This document shows, piece by piece, positions 7,999 to 15,322 of a stretch of 23,359 nucleotides of DNA. Source of the DNA: an uncultured Bacillaceae bacterium (GTDB taxonomy: Bacteria > Bacillota > Bacilli > Bacillales > Pradoshiaceae); the NCBI GenBank assembly GCA_904501845.1, contig CAJGCH010000012.1, positions 1 to 23,359 on the forward strand, read 5' to 3'. Under the pieces are notes generated by a model, which made no database searches, had not been told where the DNA came from, and saw nothing but the letters and a program-made list of their open reading frames with translations. The position numbers and the translations under genes were made by a program. Each line of letters begins with the position of its first letter. Positions within the stretch are counted from its first letter, which is position 1.

Positions 7999-8640
7999 GT
8001 GAACAGTCCTGTAGGCAGAAAAATACGAACGGAAAAAGTGGTAAAGGCATTAGGTATACCCGTCAATAAAAATTTACCTCCAATACATAGAGATGAAGAA
8101 CATCAGACAAGAACGATTGAAGCCATCATTGACCGGGCTATAGCCAACACAATTGTTTCCGCCAAAGGCAGCGGAGCGCCTGATGAAGTCATTGATGAGT
8201 TAATTGACCGTTACTATAAAGAGGGGCTTTTCACTCCATATGAGTTAGAGTTTCTTGAAAATGAAGACCCAGATCAAGATGAGCTAAACGCCTACTCTTG
8301 GAAAATCGAATGCAATTCCGCTCTTTTATGGGCCGTCAGCCTAGTCCGCGACTTGCCATTTCCAAATGAATTATCAGATGTCCAGAAACTCTACGACCTC
8401 ATTTTCCAATCTGAGCGGAATGAGCTGCTCAGTCAGGCTCAATTTAGGGATTACAATATATTAATGGATGAATTGGACTTATATTATCGCCTGCATTGGG
8501 CGCTTGTTGAAACACGTCTCCATAACCAGGAGCTTGCCGTTAGCATTAATCCGGGTGTCGTTTATGAACGAAGATATGGGTTGACCTGGCTATTGAATTT
8601 GGCCGGGGAGGAATGGGAAGACATTTCGATGGATACTTGA
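7999..8640 (+). CDS. DUF4272 domain-containing protein
   Basis: A 213-aa soluble protein starting with GTG, preceded by AAGGGGGG at good spacing. It resembles DUF4272 proteins: an N-terminal basic segment with a short LPP motif (near 26-28), a central WAVSLVRDLPFPNELSDV segment (about 110-127), and a C-terminal ERRYGLTWLLNLAGEEWEDI block followed by a final DT. The function of the family is unknown, and I see no catalytic motif, signal peptide or membrane segment. It is the only gene in its transcription unit and ends at a terminator shared with the convergent P450 gene. A sigma-B-like promoter upstream suggests stress induction. Family assignment is by eye and moderately sure. Confidence 0.8.
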   Translation: MNSPVGRKIRTEKVVKALGIPVNKNLPPIHRDEEHQTRTIEAIIDRAIANTIVSAKGSGAPDEVIDELIDRYYKEGLFTPYELEFLENEDPDQDELNAYSWKIECNSALLWAVSLVRDLPFPNELSDVQKLYDLIFQSERNELLSQAQFRDYNILMDELDLYYRLHWALVETRLHNQELAVSINPGVVYERRYGLTWLLNLAGEEWEDISMDT

Positions 8641-8648
8641 CCATAAAC

Positions 8649-8690
8649 AAAGAAAGAAGAGATGCCATTTGCAGCACCTCTTCTTTCTTT
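8649..8690. terminator. Bidirectional terminator between DUF4272 and P450 genes
   Basis: A perfect 13-bp inverted repeat, AAAGAAAGAAGAG (8649-8661) and CTCTTCTTTCTTT (8678-8690), with a 16-base loop. Its arms are T-rich on the exit side in both directions. Its right arm reaches the P450 stop codon. Confidence 0.8.
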
Positions 8691-9996
8691 ATTTATAAGC
8701 ATGACCATCCTGCTTGTCTACATATCGGTTCATCGCTTTTGGCTTCAGATTAAGGATCCTCATCCGAAAACCGCTCTCTGGGTAAGTTGGAATTCTAACC
8801 ATGCTATAGGTAAGATCTTGCTCACAAACCTCATATTCAAGTTCCTGGGCCAATAACTCCATGACTATCTGCATTACCTTCACAGTGGCCCATTCCCCTG
8901 CACAACGATGTCCTTTATCGTAATCACCGCCGCCTTGCGGGATGAAATCGAAAGGGCTTTTCTTCCAATCCTTGAAGCGATCTGGATTAAATTCCTCGGG
9001 ATTTTCCCAAAGGTCCGGATGATGATTCGTTCCGTACAAATCAAGCAAGACTAGGGTCCCTTTCTTGAAGGCATACCCTTCCCAAAGGAAATCTGTCCGA
9101 ACCCTTGCGCCAAGCATGGGGGCAAATGGATAGTAACGTCGTATTTCCTGAACAACCATCTTACTGTAAACTCCATCGTCCTCCCTCAGCCGAGCTCTGA
9201 CAGAAGGGTGCTCATGCAGGGCCAATGCGCCAAACACGATGAAATAGGAAATGGCTACTGTCGGACGGATTATATTGATGACCTCAACTGCTGCTACCTC
9301 AGGCTCCATTAGCTCGCCGTCAAGCTCAGTATGGTGGGCCATGATGAAAAGAGCCGTATCCTCTGACGGGGATAGCTGGCCATCACGGACCTGCCTGATT
9401 AGGTCAGCCACCCATTTCTCTGTGTTCTTCCGGGCTTTTCTGCCACGCTGATAGCGAGGTCCTACGCCTCCAATCGAATCCACCAGGTCAAATAACTGCT
9501 CGGCACGTTCTCTTTCCTCATCCTCATAAAGCGGCACTCCCGCCCACTCACAGGCAATACGGCATAGGACCACCTTCGCCTCTTCCAGCAGGACAATCTC
9601 CTGCTCCTTTATCCAGCTTTCGGCAGCGGCCTGAAATTCCCTTCTTGCTATCGTCTCAAGCCGTCCGAGACTTTCATGGGTCATGAAAGACATGAACATC
9701 GCCTTGCGATGCTTGTGCTCCTCATCATCCAGCACCTGGACACCATGCTCCCCGAACAATGCCTTCTGAATCCGCTTCGGAATCGCCGGCTTGCGTATGA
9801 AGCGCTCTTCATCATAAAAAGCGCGCGCCGCTTCCTCTCCTGTGATGCAAATGACCTTCTGACCGAGCAATCTTGTCTGAAAAAGGTTCGCGTTCGCTCG
9901 ATATGTCCGGTTAGGCAAATAATTATATCCTTCTGAAAGCAATGTCAATGTTTGATCAATTGTCTTTTCTTTCGGGATTTTCCTCCCTTTGAGCAT
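8689..9996 (-). CDS. cypC: CYP152-family fatty-acid peroxygenase (P450BSbeta-like)
   Basis: A 435-aa cytochrome P450 closely matching B. subtilis CypC, which uses hydrogen peroxide to hydroxylate long-chain fatty acids at the alpha or beta carbon without a reductase. The haem-binding motif is IPQGGGDYDKGHRCAGE with the thiolate C365. The substrate-carboxylate pair R244-P245 (INIIRPTVAISYF) is present, and LDLYGTNHHPDLW is conserved. The residue matching P450BSbeta Gln85 is Q87 (HGVQVLDD). The decarboxylase OleT has His there, so hydroxylation is the better guess. The ATG at 9996 is preferred because GGGAG lies nine bases upstream; an in-frame TTG at 10005 would add three residues. The gene is monocistronic, with a sigma-B-like promoter upstream. 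Confidence 0.95.
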   Translation of the reverse strand: MLKGRKIPKEKTIDQTLTLLSEGYNYLPNRTYRANANLFQTRLLGQKVICITGEEAARAFYDEERFIRKPAIPKRIQKALFGEHGVQVLDDEEHKHRKAMFMSFMTHESLGRLETIARREFQAAAESWIKEQEIVLLEEAKVVLCRIACEWAGVPLYEDEERERAEQLFDLVDSIGGVGPRYQRGRKARKNTEKWVADLIRQVRDGQLSPSEDTALFIMAHHTELDGELMEPEVAAVEVINIIRPTVAISYFIVFGALALHEHPSVRARLREDDGVYSKMVVQEIRRYYPFAPMLGARVRTDFLWEGYAFKKGTLVLLDLYGTNHHPDLWENPEEFNPDRFKDWKKSPFDFIPQGGGDYDKGHRCAGEWATVKVMQIVMELLAQELEYEVCEQDLTYSMVRIPTYPESGFRMRILNLKPKAMNRYVDKQDGHAYK

Positions 9997-10040
9997 CCTT
10001 ACCAACTCCCATCTATCCGTGCCAATTATTTACGATTAGG

Positions 10041-10067
10041 ATACCCTTCCGCACACTCTTCATAAAC
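10041..10067 (-). promoter_or_regulatory. Sigma-B-like promoter for the P450 gene
   Basis: On the minus strand GTTTAT (10067-10062), 15 bases, then GGGTAT (10046-10041), a perfect sigma-B -10. This gives a leader of about 35 bases before the ATG at 9996. Confidence 0.5.
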
Positions 10068-10087
10068 CTGCTGAAATCAGTCCAAAC

Positions 10088-10133
10088 AAAAAAGAAGCAA
10101 TCCATCCCGTCCTCCAAAATGGTTTGCTTCTTT
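10088..10133 (-). terminator. Intrinsic terminator after the PTS gene
   Basis: Minus strand: AAAGAAGCAA-A-CCAT pairs with ATGG-A-TTGCTTCTTT across a 13-base loop with one mismatch, followed by a T run. It lies 12 bases after the EIICB stop. Confidence 0.85.
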
Positions 10134-10145
10134 CAGCACTTTCCT

Positions 10146-11597
10146 CTATTTACGATGGAGCTTCTCCATTTCTTCCGCAACAAATTGGACATTTGGGCCA
10201 ACAATGACTTGAAGGCTCTCCGCACCTGTCACATGGACACCATGCACCCCTGTCGCTTTAATATTCTCTTTGTCGACTGATTCCATATTCTTCACCTCTA
10301 GCCGCAGCCTTGTTGCACAATTATCAATGGAGACAACGTTTTCTGCTCCGCCAAGAGCAGCATAAATCTTCTCTGCCTGCACAGCATACTTGGTTTCCCG
10401 TGAAGAGCTAGTTCCAGAGACTTCCGCCCCTTCTTCAATTGCTTCCCCGCGGCCAGGTGTTTTCAAATCGAACTTCACAATGATGAAACGGAAGAGGAAA
10501 TAGTATATAACCGCAAACACAAGACCTTGGACAAGCAGCATGTATGGTTTGTTCGCCAAGGCAAGATTGTAGCTCAAGAAATAATCAATAAATCCCGCGC
10601 TGAAGGTGAAACCAGCAGTCCACTGAAAGGCTGCCGCGATTGCTAAGGATAAGCCCGTCAAAGCAGCATGAACCAAGTACAGCATCGGAGCAAGGAACAT
10701 GAAGGCAAACTCGATTGGCTCCGTTACACCTGTCAGGATTGCCGCAAAACCAGCCGCGAGCATGAGTGAGCCGACCTGTTTCTTATATTTTGATTTTGCC
10801 GTATGATACATCGCCAGCCCTGCAGCCGGAAGGCCGAACATCATGATTGGGAAAAATCCAGCTTGATACATACCCGTAACACCTTTCTCCCCTGTACCGG
10901 ACCAAAAGTTCGAGATATCATTAATCCCCGCCACATCGAACCAGAAGACCGCATTTAAGGCATGGTGCAGCCCAGTCGGGATCAATAAGCGGTTAAAGAA
11001 GCCATACAATCCTGCCCCGATTGCTCCAAGCCCGCTGATCCATTCGCCGAATTGAACCAAAGACGAATATACTGGCGGCCAGATGAGCAAGAGTACAAGC
11101 GAGAGAATTAGCATCACGATTGAGGTCATAATTGGCACAAGGCGCTTTCCGCTAAAGAAGGCGAGCGCATCTGGAAGTCTCACATGACTGAATCTGTTAT
11201 ACATCGAGGCGGCAACAAGTCCGCAAATAATCCCGACAAAGGCATTCTCTATTTTACCGAAGGCGGCATTTACATTACCCGCATCCACTCCTTGAAGCAT
11301 CGCCACTGAATCACTGCCTAATAGGGTCGTCACGACTAAATATGCCACAAGTCCGCTAAGTGCGGCTGATCCATCCCTGTCCTTCGACATCCCGAGGGCA
11401 ACCCCAAGAGCAAACAGGATGGGGATATGGTCAATGATTGATTTCCCTGCCATAATCAGAAAAGCCGCGACAGAGCTGCCAGCCCCCCAGCCATCCGGGT
11501 CAATCCAATATCCTATCCCGAGCAATACTGCCGCGGCTGGCAAAACTGCGACCGGAAGCATCAACGAACTGCCTAGCCTTTGAAAAAACTTTCGCAT
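10146..11597 (-). CDS. nagP: PTS transporter EIICB, N-acetylglucosamine type
   Basis: A 483-aa two-domain PTS permease. The EIIC membrane domain (about 1-385) starts LMLPVAVLPAAAVLLGIGYW and contains PTGLHHALNAVFWFD (207-221) and the substrate-site GVTEPIEF motif with E293. A linker of about 25 residues follows. EIIB (about 402-483) has the phosphorylated cysteine C427 in SIDNCATRLRLEV. There is no EIIA domain, so an EIIA must act in trans, as for B. subtilis NagP. The N-terminal region is of the NagE/NagP subgroup, so GlcNAc is the likely sugar; glucose or a related sugar cannot be excluded. No nagA, nagB or nagR lies nearby. GGGGGG precedes the ATG by six bases. A structured leader lies upstream and a terminator downstream, so the gene is monocistronic. 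Confidence 0.9.
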   Translation of the reverse strand: MRKFFQRLGSSLMLPVAVLPAAAVLLGIGYWIDPDGWGAGSSVAAFLIMAGKSIIDHIPILFALGVALGMSKDRDGSAALSGLVAYLVVTTLLGSDSVAMLQGVDAGNVNAAFGKIENAFVGIICGLVAASMYNRFSHVRLPDALAFFSGKRLVPIMTSIVMLILSLVLLLIWPPVYSSLVQFGEWISGLGAIGAGLYGFFNRLLIPTGLHHALNAVFWFDVAGINDISNFWSGTGEKGVTGMYQAGFFPIMMFGLPAAGLAMYHTAKSKYKKQVGSLMLAAGFAAILTGVTEPIEFAFMFLAPMLYLVHAALTGLSLAIAAAFQWTAGFTFSAGFIDYFLSYNLALANKPYMLLVQGLVFAVIYYFLFRFIIVKFDLKTPGRGEAIEEGAEVSGTSSSRETKYAVQAEKIYAALGGAENVVSIDNCATRLRLEVKNMESVDKENIKATGVHGVHVTGAESLQVIVGPNVQFVAEEMEKLHRK

Positions 11598-11641
11598 TAT
11601 GTTCCCCCCCTATTACCTATTGTCTAACCGATGCTTGCCCG

Positions 11642-11818
11642 CTAAAATTGCCCCTTGAACATGATGAATGATGAATAAGCGTAATGAATGCTAACAAAAA
11701 AGAACCTATCGCTATCGGGAAATACCTTCGCGCAGTGGTAAGGCTGCATAACGCGCCGGCGAAGATGAGTATCCGTTAGGCGATATCCTTTTGGGGGCCT
11801 CGGGGAAATCCTCCTCAT
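11642..11818 (-). CDS. Possible 58-aa leader ORF ahead of the PTS gene
   Basis: The ATG at 11818 is preceded by a textbook AGGAGG (11830-11825) with six bases of spacing, which is why it is listed. The peptide starts MRRISPRPPKGYRL, with a Pro-Arg-Pro-Pro stretch and many arginines, and resembles no family I know. The ORF runs straight through the hairpin and U-tract described for 11695-11785. It could be a regulatory leader peptide, or an open frame crossing a structured RNA. The composition is odd and the coding value doubtful. The frame continues upstream to 11914, but those starts have no ribosome binding site. Confidence 0.25.
   Translation of the reverse strand: MRRISPRPPKGYRLTDTHLRRRVMQPYHCAKVFPDSDRFFFVSIHYAYSSFIMFKGQF
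11695..11785 (-). ncRNA. Long branched hairpin with U-tract (candidate leader RNA/attenuator) before the PTS gene
   Basis: On the minus strand four nested helices stack in order: TATCGC with GCGATA (11785-11780 with 11712-11707), GATAC with GTATT (11773-11769 with 11725-11721, one G-U), CTTCGC with GCGAAG (11764-11759 with 11731-11726), and GCAG with CTGC (11747-11744 with 11735-11732). Two bases after the outer stem comes TTCTTTTTT. The U-tract is about 100 bases before the EIICB start codon, so the element can act as a conditional terminator. It did not match any riboswitch class or PTS antiterminator (RAT) site I could recall. Confidence 0.45.
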
Positions 11819-11911
11819 CCACCACCTCCTAAAAAAATGTCTTTCACCCTTCACTGTAATGCTATGCGATTTTGGACACTTCATTCTTACGACCTGGAAT
11901 AAGCCTATAAG

Positions 11912-11949
11912 CAAAAAAAGACAAGGCAGCGAAATTTCTGCCTTGTCTT
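11912..11949 (-). terminator. Terminator of the ydbS-ydbT operon
   Basis: A perfect 12-bp stem (AAGACAAGGCAG, 11918-11929, with CTGCCTTGTCTT, 11938-11949), an 8-base loop and a seven-T tail on the minus strand, starting 24 bases after the ydbT stop. Confidence 0.9.
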
Positions 11950-11972
11950 AACTATCCATATATATCTTGTCG

Positions 11973-13442
11973 TCATTCAATGAAATTCGCCTCATTCTCA
12001 TTTCTTAGAAGACGCGTCTTAGCCGAACGGCGGCAAAAGCGCTCATAAAATGCCACTGCTTCCTCTTTTGATAGATCCATTAGAATTGTTAGCTGAAAGG
12101 GCTTCGCCCGATTATAAAATTGAATGGTTGTAACTCCGAACCTTCTCTGCAGCCAAGTATGGCTCACTTCAATCTGCTGCAGATTCCGCCACTTCGTATG
12201 GATTGTTCTTGTGAACAATCCTCCCTCTCGCACTTGTATATACTCCTCTTCCTGCAAATAGCTCGTGAACTGATAATCGAGCAAACGGAAGATAACCTCA
12301 GCTAATAGGACAATCGCTGCCGCATACAGCCATTCCCGCTTTACAAAGGATAAGATGATGATGGCGGCCAATGTAAAATAGTATGGCCTGATCAGCTTCA
12401 ACCAAAGGATTTTCTTCGGCAAGCGATGCATATTTTCGACAATGTGATAGTCAGGCAATAACTGGTTCACTAACTGATAGGCCCTCTTTTTATCCATGAA
12501 TGGATAAAGAGAATTGACCTCAGTCTCACTCCCGATTATTTCCTGTCCGGCACTGACAAGTTTGATTTCCACCATGCCAAAAATCCTTTTCAGCAAGGAC
12601 TGCTGAATCTTAATGGCCTGCACCCGCGATTTCTGGATGGAATAGGCATTTGTCGTAAAAACACCCCTTGTGATATAAATACGGTCTTTATCAGCTGAAA
12701 TAACAAAATTCCCGTATTTAAACAAGGTTTGCAAGTACCCTACAGCAAAGGCGGCAGCTAATGTCACCAAACCTAAAGGAATCCAAATCCACATATTTCG
12801 CTCGAAATAATGCAGCACCTGCTTAGAGGTTTCTTCGATATTCAGCCATTCATCGAGCTGGAAATAGCCTGTGAGCAAGAGCGGAAAAAGCGCCAGAAAG
12901 CTAAACGAGGTGAACGCCGCCTTTATGGTATCCTTATTAGTCGATTCAAAATAGATGACCCGCTCTTCCTCATGCTGCGCATCGACCTCTATCTTTCTCT
13001 CCTTCTCTAGCAAACTTTCAAGAATACGTGCCTCTTCCTGTAAGGAAATTGCCGGGAAAGCTATGTTTGCATCCTTATCGCTCGTGCCCGTCTCGAGCTT
13101 CAGCGAAGTAATCCCCAAAAGCTGATGCAGGAAATTCGTTTTCGAATGATGGTCCTGGATGCGTTCAAATGGAATATTACGCTGATTTTTGATAATGACT
13201 CCATCTCTAAAAATGAAGGCTTCCCTCGTAATCTCATACGTTTCTATATACCATTTCAAGATACTGTAGAGAATATATCCAAAGAACAGCGCAATCAGCG
13301 CATATCTTCCCCAAACAATCCACTTGGAGGTTGAACCAATATTGATGACAAAGAGGATAATGATCAGAAAGAAAGTCTCTTTTATAAAGGAAGCAATATT
13401 AAAAAGAATAATGGCTGGATGATATCGTTTCTTCTCGTTCAT
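11973..13442 (-). CDS. ydbT: YdbT-like membrane protein with bacterial PH (DUF304) domains
   Basis: A 489-aa membrane protein similar in length and layout to B. subtilis YdbT. Membrane segments lie about 11-36, 43-65, 175-196, 217-240 and 350-395. Three bPH_2/DUF304 repeats follow membrane segments, each with the typical strand pattern: YEITREAFIFRDGVI at about 69-83, ISADKDRIYITRGVF near 250, and YIQVREGGLFTRTI near 400. Each repeat then has a short motif of the RIQDHH / RVQAIKIQQS / NLQQIEVSH kind. In B. subtilis this gene pair has been linked to resistance to the bacteriocin amylocyclicin, but the biochemical role is not settled. The start overlaps the ydbS stop by one base (TGATG), so translation is coupled. 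A strong terminator follows. Confidence 0.88.
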   Translation of the reverse strand: MNEKKRYHPAIILFNIASFIKETFFLIIILFVINIGSTSKWIVWGRYALIALFFGYILYSILKWYIETYEITREAFIFRDGVIIKNQRNIPFERIQDHHSKTNFLHQLLGITSLKLETGTSDKDANIAFPAISLQEEARILESLLEKERKIEVDAQHEEERVIYFESTNKDTIKAAFTSFSFLALFPLLLTGYFQLDEWLNIEETSKQVLHYFERNMWIWIPLGLVTLAAAFAVGYLQTLFKYGNFVISADKDRIYITRGVFTTNAYSIQKSRVQAIKIQQSLLKRIFGMVEIKLVSAGQEIIGSETEVNSLYPFMDKKRAYQLVNQLLPDYHIVENMHRLPKKILWLKLIRPYYFTLAAIIILSFVKREWLYAAAIVLLAEVIFRLLDYQFTSYLQEEEYIQVREGGLFTRTIHTKWRNLQQIEVSHTWLQRRFGVTTIQFYNRAKPFQLTILMDLSKEEAVAFYERFCRRSAKTRLLRNENEANFIE

Positions 13443-13957
13443 CAGGCTTCCTCAACTCCATTCTCCTCTTCAAGCTTAACCTTTGCATAAGTGGCAATTT
13501 GTTGCCTTAACGCATAGGCTTCTTCCTGATGTATGGCTGGAATCGTATGATCTGAGGTGGTTGTACCAATTTCGACATTAAAGAGTCCATATTTTCGCAA
13601 GAATGGTCCTTGGCTTGTTGAGACATATTCAACCTTTTCCATCGGAATCACGATATGCTTCACCGTAAAACGCCCATACTTCAGCTGAGCAAATTGCTCA
13701 TCAATTTCATACCTCCATGTCTTCTGTAAATAATACGGCTCGATGCCAACAGCCCAAATGGCCGATACAAATAGCAAAATGGAGCCAATTGTGAGAATTG
13801 CTGTAATCCATGTTTTCCAATCATAATAATACGCTGCATAAAGGACTGCTCCTGCAAGAACCAAAGCAATTCCATAGCCAAGCAGATTGCTAATGCGCCA
13901 AACCCGTACACTGTCAGCAGATATTCTTTTTGTCGGTTCATTTATATGTAGATACAT
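13442..13957 (-). CDS. ydbS: YdbS-like PH domain membrane protein
   Basis: A 171-aa protein with two membrane segments (about 29-47 and 53-75) followed by one bPH_2/DUF304 domain (about 80-155; key segments WRYEIDEQFAQLKYGRF and PMEKVEYVSTSQGPFLRKYG). It is the small partner of YdbT and is the first gene of the two-gene operon. AAGGGGGAAGGG lies just before the ATG. The early residues ISADSVRVWRISNLLG match the family N-terminus, which supports this start or one a few residues later. The two proteins probably form a membrane complex, judging by their coupling. Confidence 0.88.
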   Translation of the reverse strand: MYLHINEPTKRISADSVRVWRISNLLGYGIALVLAGAVLYAAYYYDWKTWITAILTIGSILLFVSAIWAVGIEPYYLQKTWRYEIDEQFAQLKYGRFTVKHIVIPMEKVEYVSTSQGPFLRKYGLFNVEIGTTTSDHTIPAIHQEEAYALRQQIATYAKVKLEEENGVEEA

Positions 13958-14055
13958 TCCCTTCCCCCTTCCTTTCTAGCTATTTATGAATATTCTCTCA
14001 TAATTACCAGTGACAATAAATAGAATATGAGAAATCCTAACCAGCTGGTACCTGT

Positions 14056-14073
14056 CTATTTCCCAAGAAATAG
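14056..14073. repeat. 18-bp palindrome between ydbS and the YtxH gene
   Basis: CTATTTCCCAAGAAATAG is a perfect 7-bp inverted repeat with a 4-base centre. It lies in the 247-base divergent intergenic region, about 130 bases before the YtxH start and 100 before ydbS. It could be an operator for either gene; no T run follows, so a terminator is unlikely. Confidence 0.35.
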
Positions 14074-14204
14074 GTCGAAACCGCTCTAACCCTCTTCCAT
14101 TCTGAATAATAGAGAAAAGGAAGAATCTATCTATTTACAGCCGTAAATCCGTCGCAAATAATTATAATGAAAGCCTAATCGCAATTTTCAAGGAGGCATA
14201 ACTG

Positions 14205-14618
14205 ATGAGCAAGACTACCGGAAAAACAAGAAATTACACCAAAGAAAAATATGCAGAACCGTGCTCAACTCATTCAAAAGATTTCTTAATTGGCGGTTTG
14301 ATCGGCGGCATGATTGGTGCAGCTGCCGCACTTCTATTGGCACCAAAGAGCGGAAAAGAGCTCCGCAGCGACCTTGCGGCTACTGAAGGCGGCCAATACA
14401 TTTGCCATAAAGCCAATGAGCTAAAACAAAGCGTTGCCCAAAAAAGTGAGGAACTCACTGAACAATGCATGGCCACAACAGCAGAAATATCCGATAAAAT
14501 AGCTGAACAATACTCTATAATCTGCGAGAACATCAGCGCTCTCAAACAAACGCTGACCGAGGCCCAAGCTGAAGTCGTTGAGGAAATCGAGGAAGAGCTC
14601 GAGGAAGAAAATAAGTAA
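14205..14618 (+). CDS. YtxH-family general stress protein
   Basis: A 137-aa protein with the YtxH signature DFLIGGLIGGMIGAAAALLL followed by APKSGKELRSDL (about 26-57): a glycine-rich hydrophobic segment, then a conserved charged motif. After it comes a long alpha-helical, coiled-coil-like region and a very acidic tail. Relatives are small membrane-associated stress proteins of unknown activity, several of them under sigma-B in Bacillus. AAGGAGG lies eight bases before the ATG. TATAAT at 14163-14168 is a possible -10, but no good -35 is correctly spaced and no sigma-B motif was found here. The gene stands alone and ends at a terminator. Confidence 0.85.
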   Translation: MSKTTGKTRNYTKEKYAEPCSTHSKDFLIGGLIGGMIGAAAALLLAPKSGKELRSDLAATEGGQYICHKANELKQSVAQKSEELTEQCMATTAEISDKIAEQYSIICENISALKQTLTEAQAEVVEEIEEELEEENK

Positions 14619-14628
14619 TAAACTTGAA

Positions 14629-14660
14629 GGCAGGATAGAGATTATCCTGCCCTTTCTTAT
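14629..14660 (+). terminator. Terminator after the YtxH gene
   Basis: GGCAGGATA (14629-14637) pairs perfectly with TATCCTGCC (14643-14651) over a GAGAT loop, followed by CTTTCTTAT. Confidence 0.8.
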
Positions 14661-14700
14661 ATAAAAGGCTCTGATTCATCGCTGATTTAGCTATATAAAT

Positions 14701-14723
14701 AAAAAAGCAGGCCATAGCCTGCT
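14701..14723 (-). terminator. Terminator after the 135-aa orphan gene
   Basis: Minus strand AGCAGGC, loop TATG, GCCTGCT, then a T run (14706-14701). It begins 13 bases after the stop codon at 14736. Confidence 0.88.
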
Positions 14724-14735
14724 GTCAACGATTCA

Positions 14736-15143
14736 TTAGTCTACCTTTCTTGTAGGGACAAATGATTCTTTATATGTATCTTCCCATAAATCAATACGGC
14801 TCTGAACGTGAATTTCATCACGTAAGCTTGTATAGTGTTTCTCGATTTTCTTGGTAATTCTCTCACGCCAGAAATTCTTAAATTCTGGTTGAATCATCAT
14901 AGAATGAGCAATTTTGAGACCATCTGTATCTTCACCGAAAACCACCAAAACTTGGCAATCCTCGTAAGAATGATTTTCTTTTCCTAATAACTTATCCAGC
15001 ATTTCAACTGTCACGACCTTATTCAGGCGTTCTTGTTCAGCCGGATCTGGGTGATGAAGCGTATTCGGGCAAATATGCGCTACCTTTCCGCTTTCTCCTA
15101 CTACTACACGAACATAACCTAATGTTTTTTCATTGTTTGGCAT
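14736..15143 (-). CDS. Uncharacterised 135-aa protein
   Basis: I do not recognise this protein. It is soluble, with no signal peptide or membrane segment. It starts with a beta-rich part (LGYVRVVVGESGKVAHICP), has a conserved-looking NTLHHPDPAEQERLNKVVT segment at about 27-45 and a strand QVLVVFGEDTDG at 64-75. It ends in an amphipathic, charged helical region (FKNFWRERITKKIEKHY). Two cysteines (C25, C63) and the His pair H30-H31 could bind metal, but no standard motif is present. AGGGA lies 8 bases before the ATG. The gene has its own promoter and terminator, so it is a real single-gene unit. Confidence 0.8.
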   Translation of the reverse strand: MPNNEKTLGYVRVVVGESGKVAHICPNTLHHPDPAEQERLNKVVTVEMLDKLLGKENHSYEDCQVLVVFGEDTDGLKIAHSMMIQPEFKNFWRERITKKIEKHYTSLRDEIHVQSRIDLWEDTYKESFVPTRKVD

Positions 15144-15177
15144 TACAGATCCCTGCTTTCTTGATCGTTATATAACT

Positions 15178-15207
15178 ATTATATTTTTCACGGATTAGCA
15201 TTATCAA
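15178..15207 (-). promoter_or_regulatory. Promoter of the 135-aa orphan gene
   Basis: On the minus strand TTGATA (15207-15202), 18 bases, then TATAAT (15183-15178). GATTGATAAT covers the -35 (15209-15200) and recurs 24 bases upstream (15233-15224), so a repressor or activator may bind these two direct repeats. Confidence 0.6.
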
Positions 15208-15254
15208 TCCTTAAAAAATGCCAATTATCAATCTAATAGGAAAAAGGAGAAAAT

Positions 15255-15277
15255 TAATACTAGAGGGAACAGTATTA
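15255..15277. repeat. Inverted repeat upstream of the SMP-30 gene
   Basis: TAATACT and AGTATTA, 7 bp each with nine bases between, lie about 45 bases before the SMP-30 start codon. No T run follows. It is a possible operator. Confidence 0.35.
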
Positions 15278-15322
15278 GGGTATAGGGATAAAGCTTGAAT
15301 ATGAATAGTTGGAGGGATGAAC

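Noticed and set aside
11695..11830. M-box, yybP-ykoY, glmS, c-di-GMP, THF, lysine and other known riboswitch or ribozyme classes for the PTS leader
   Set aside because: None of the conserved cores I remember for these classes could be placed on either strand, so the element is left unassigned.
11819..11914. Upstream extension of the leader ORF to 90 codons
   Set aside because: The upstream starts have no ribosome binding site, and the region is promoter-like; only the ATG at 11818 is supported.
13681..13941. 86-codon ORF inside ydbS in another frame
   Set aside because: It overlaps a well supported, translationally coupled gene and has no ribosome binding site of its own.
14134..14168. TTTACA and TATAAT as a sigma-A promoter for the YtxH gene
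   Set aside because: The spacer is 23 bases, too long; TATAAT may still be a -10, but no matching -35 was found.
15278..15283. GGGTAT as a sigma-B -10 for the SMP-30 gene
   Set aside because: No GTTTAA-like hexamer lies 12-15 bases upstream.
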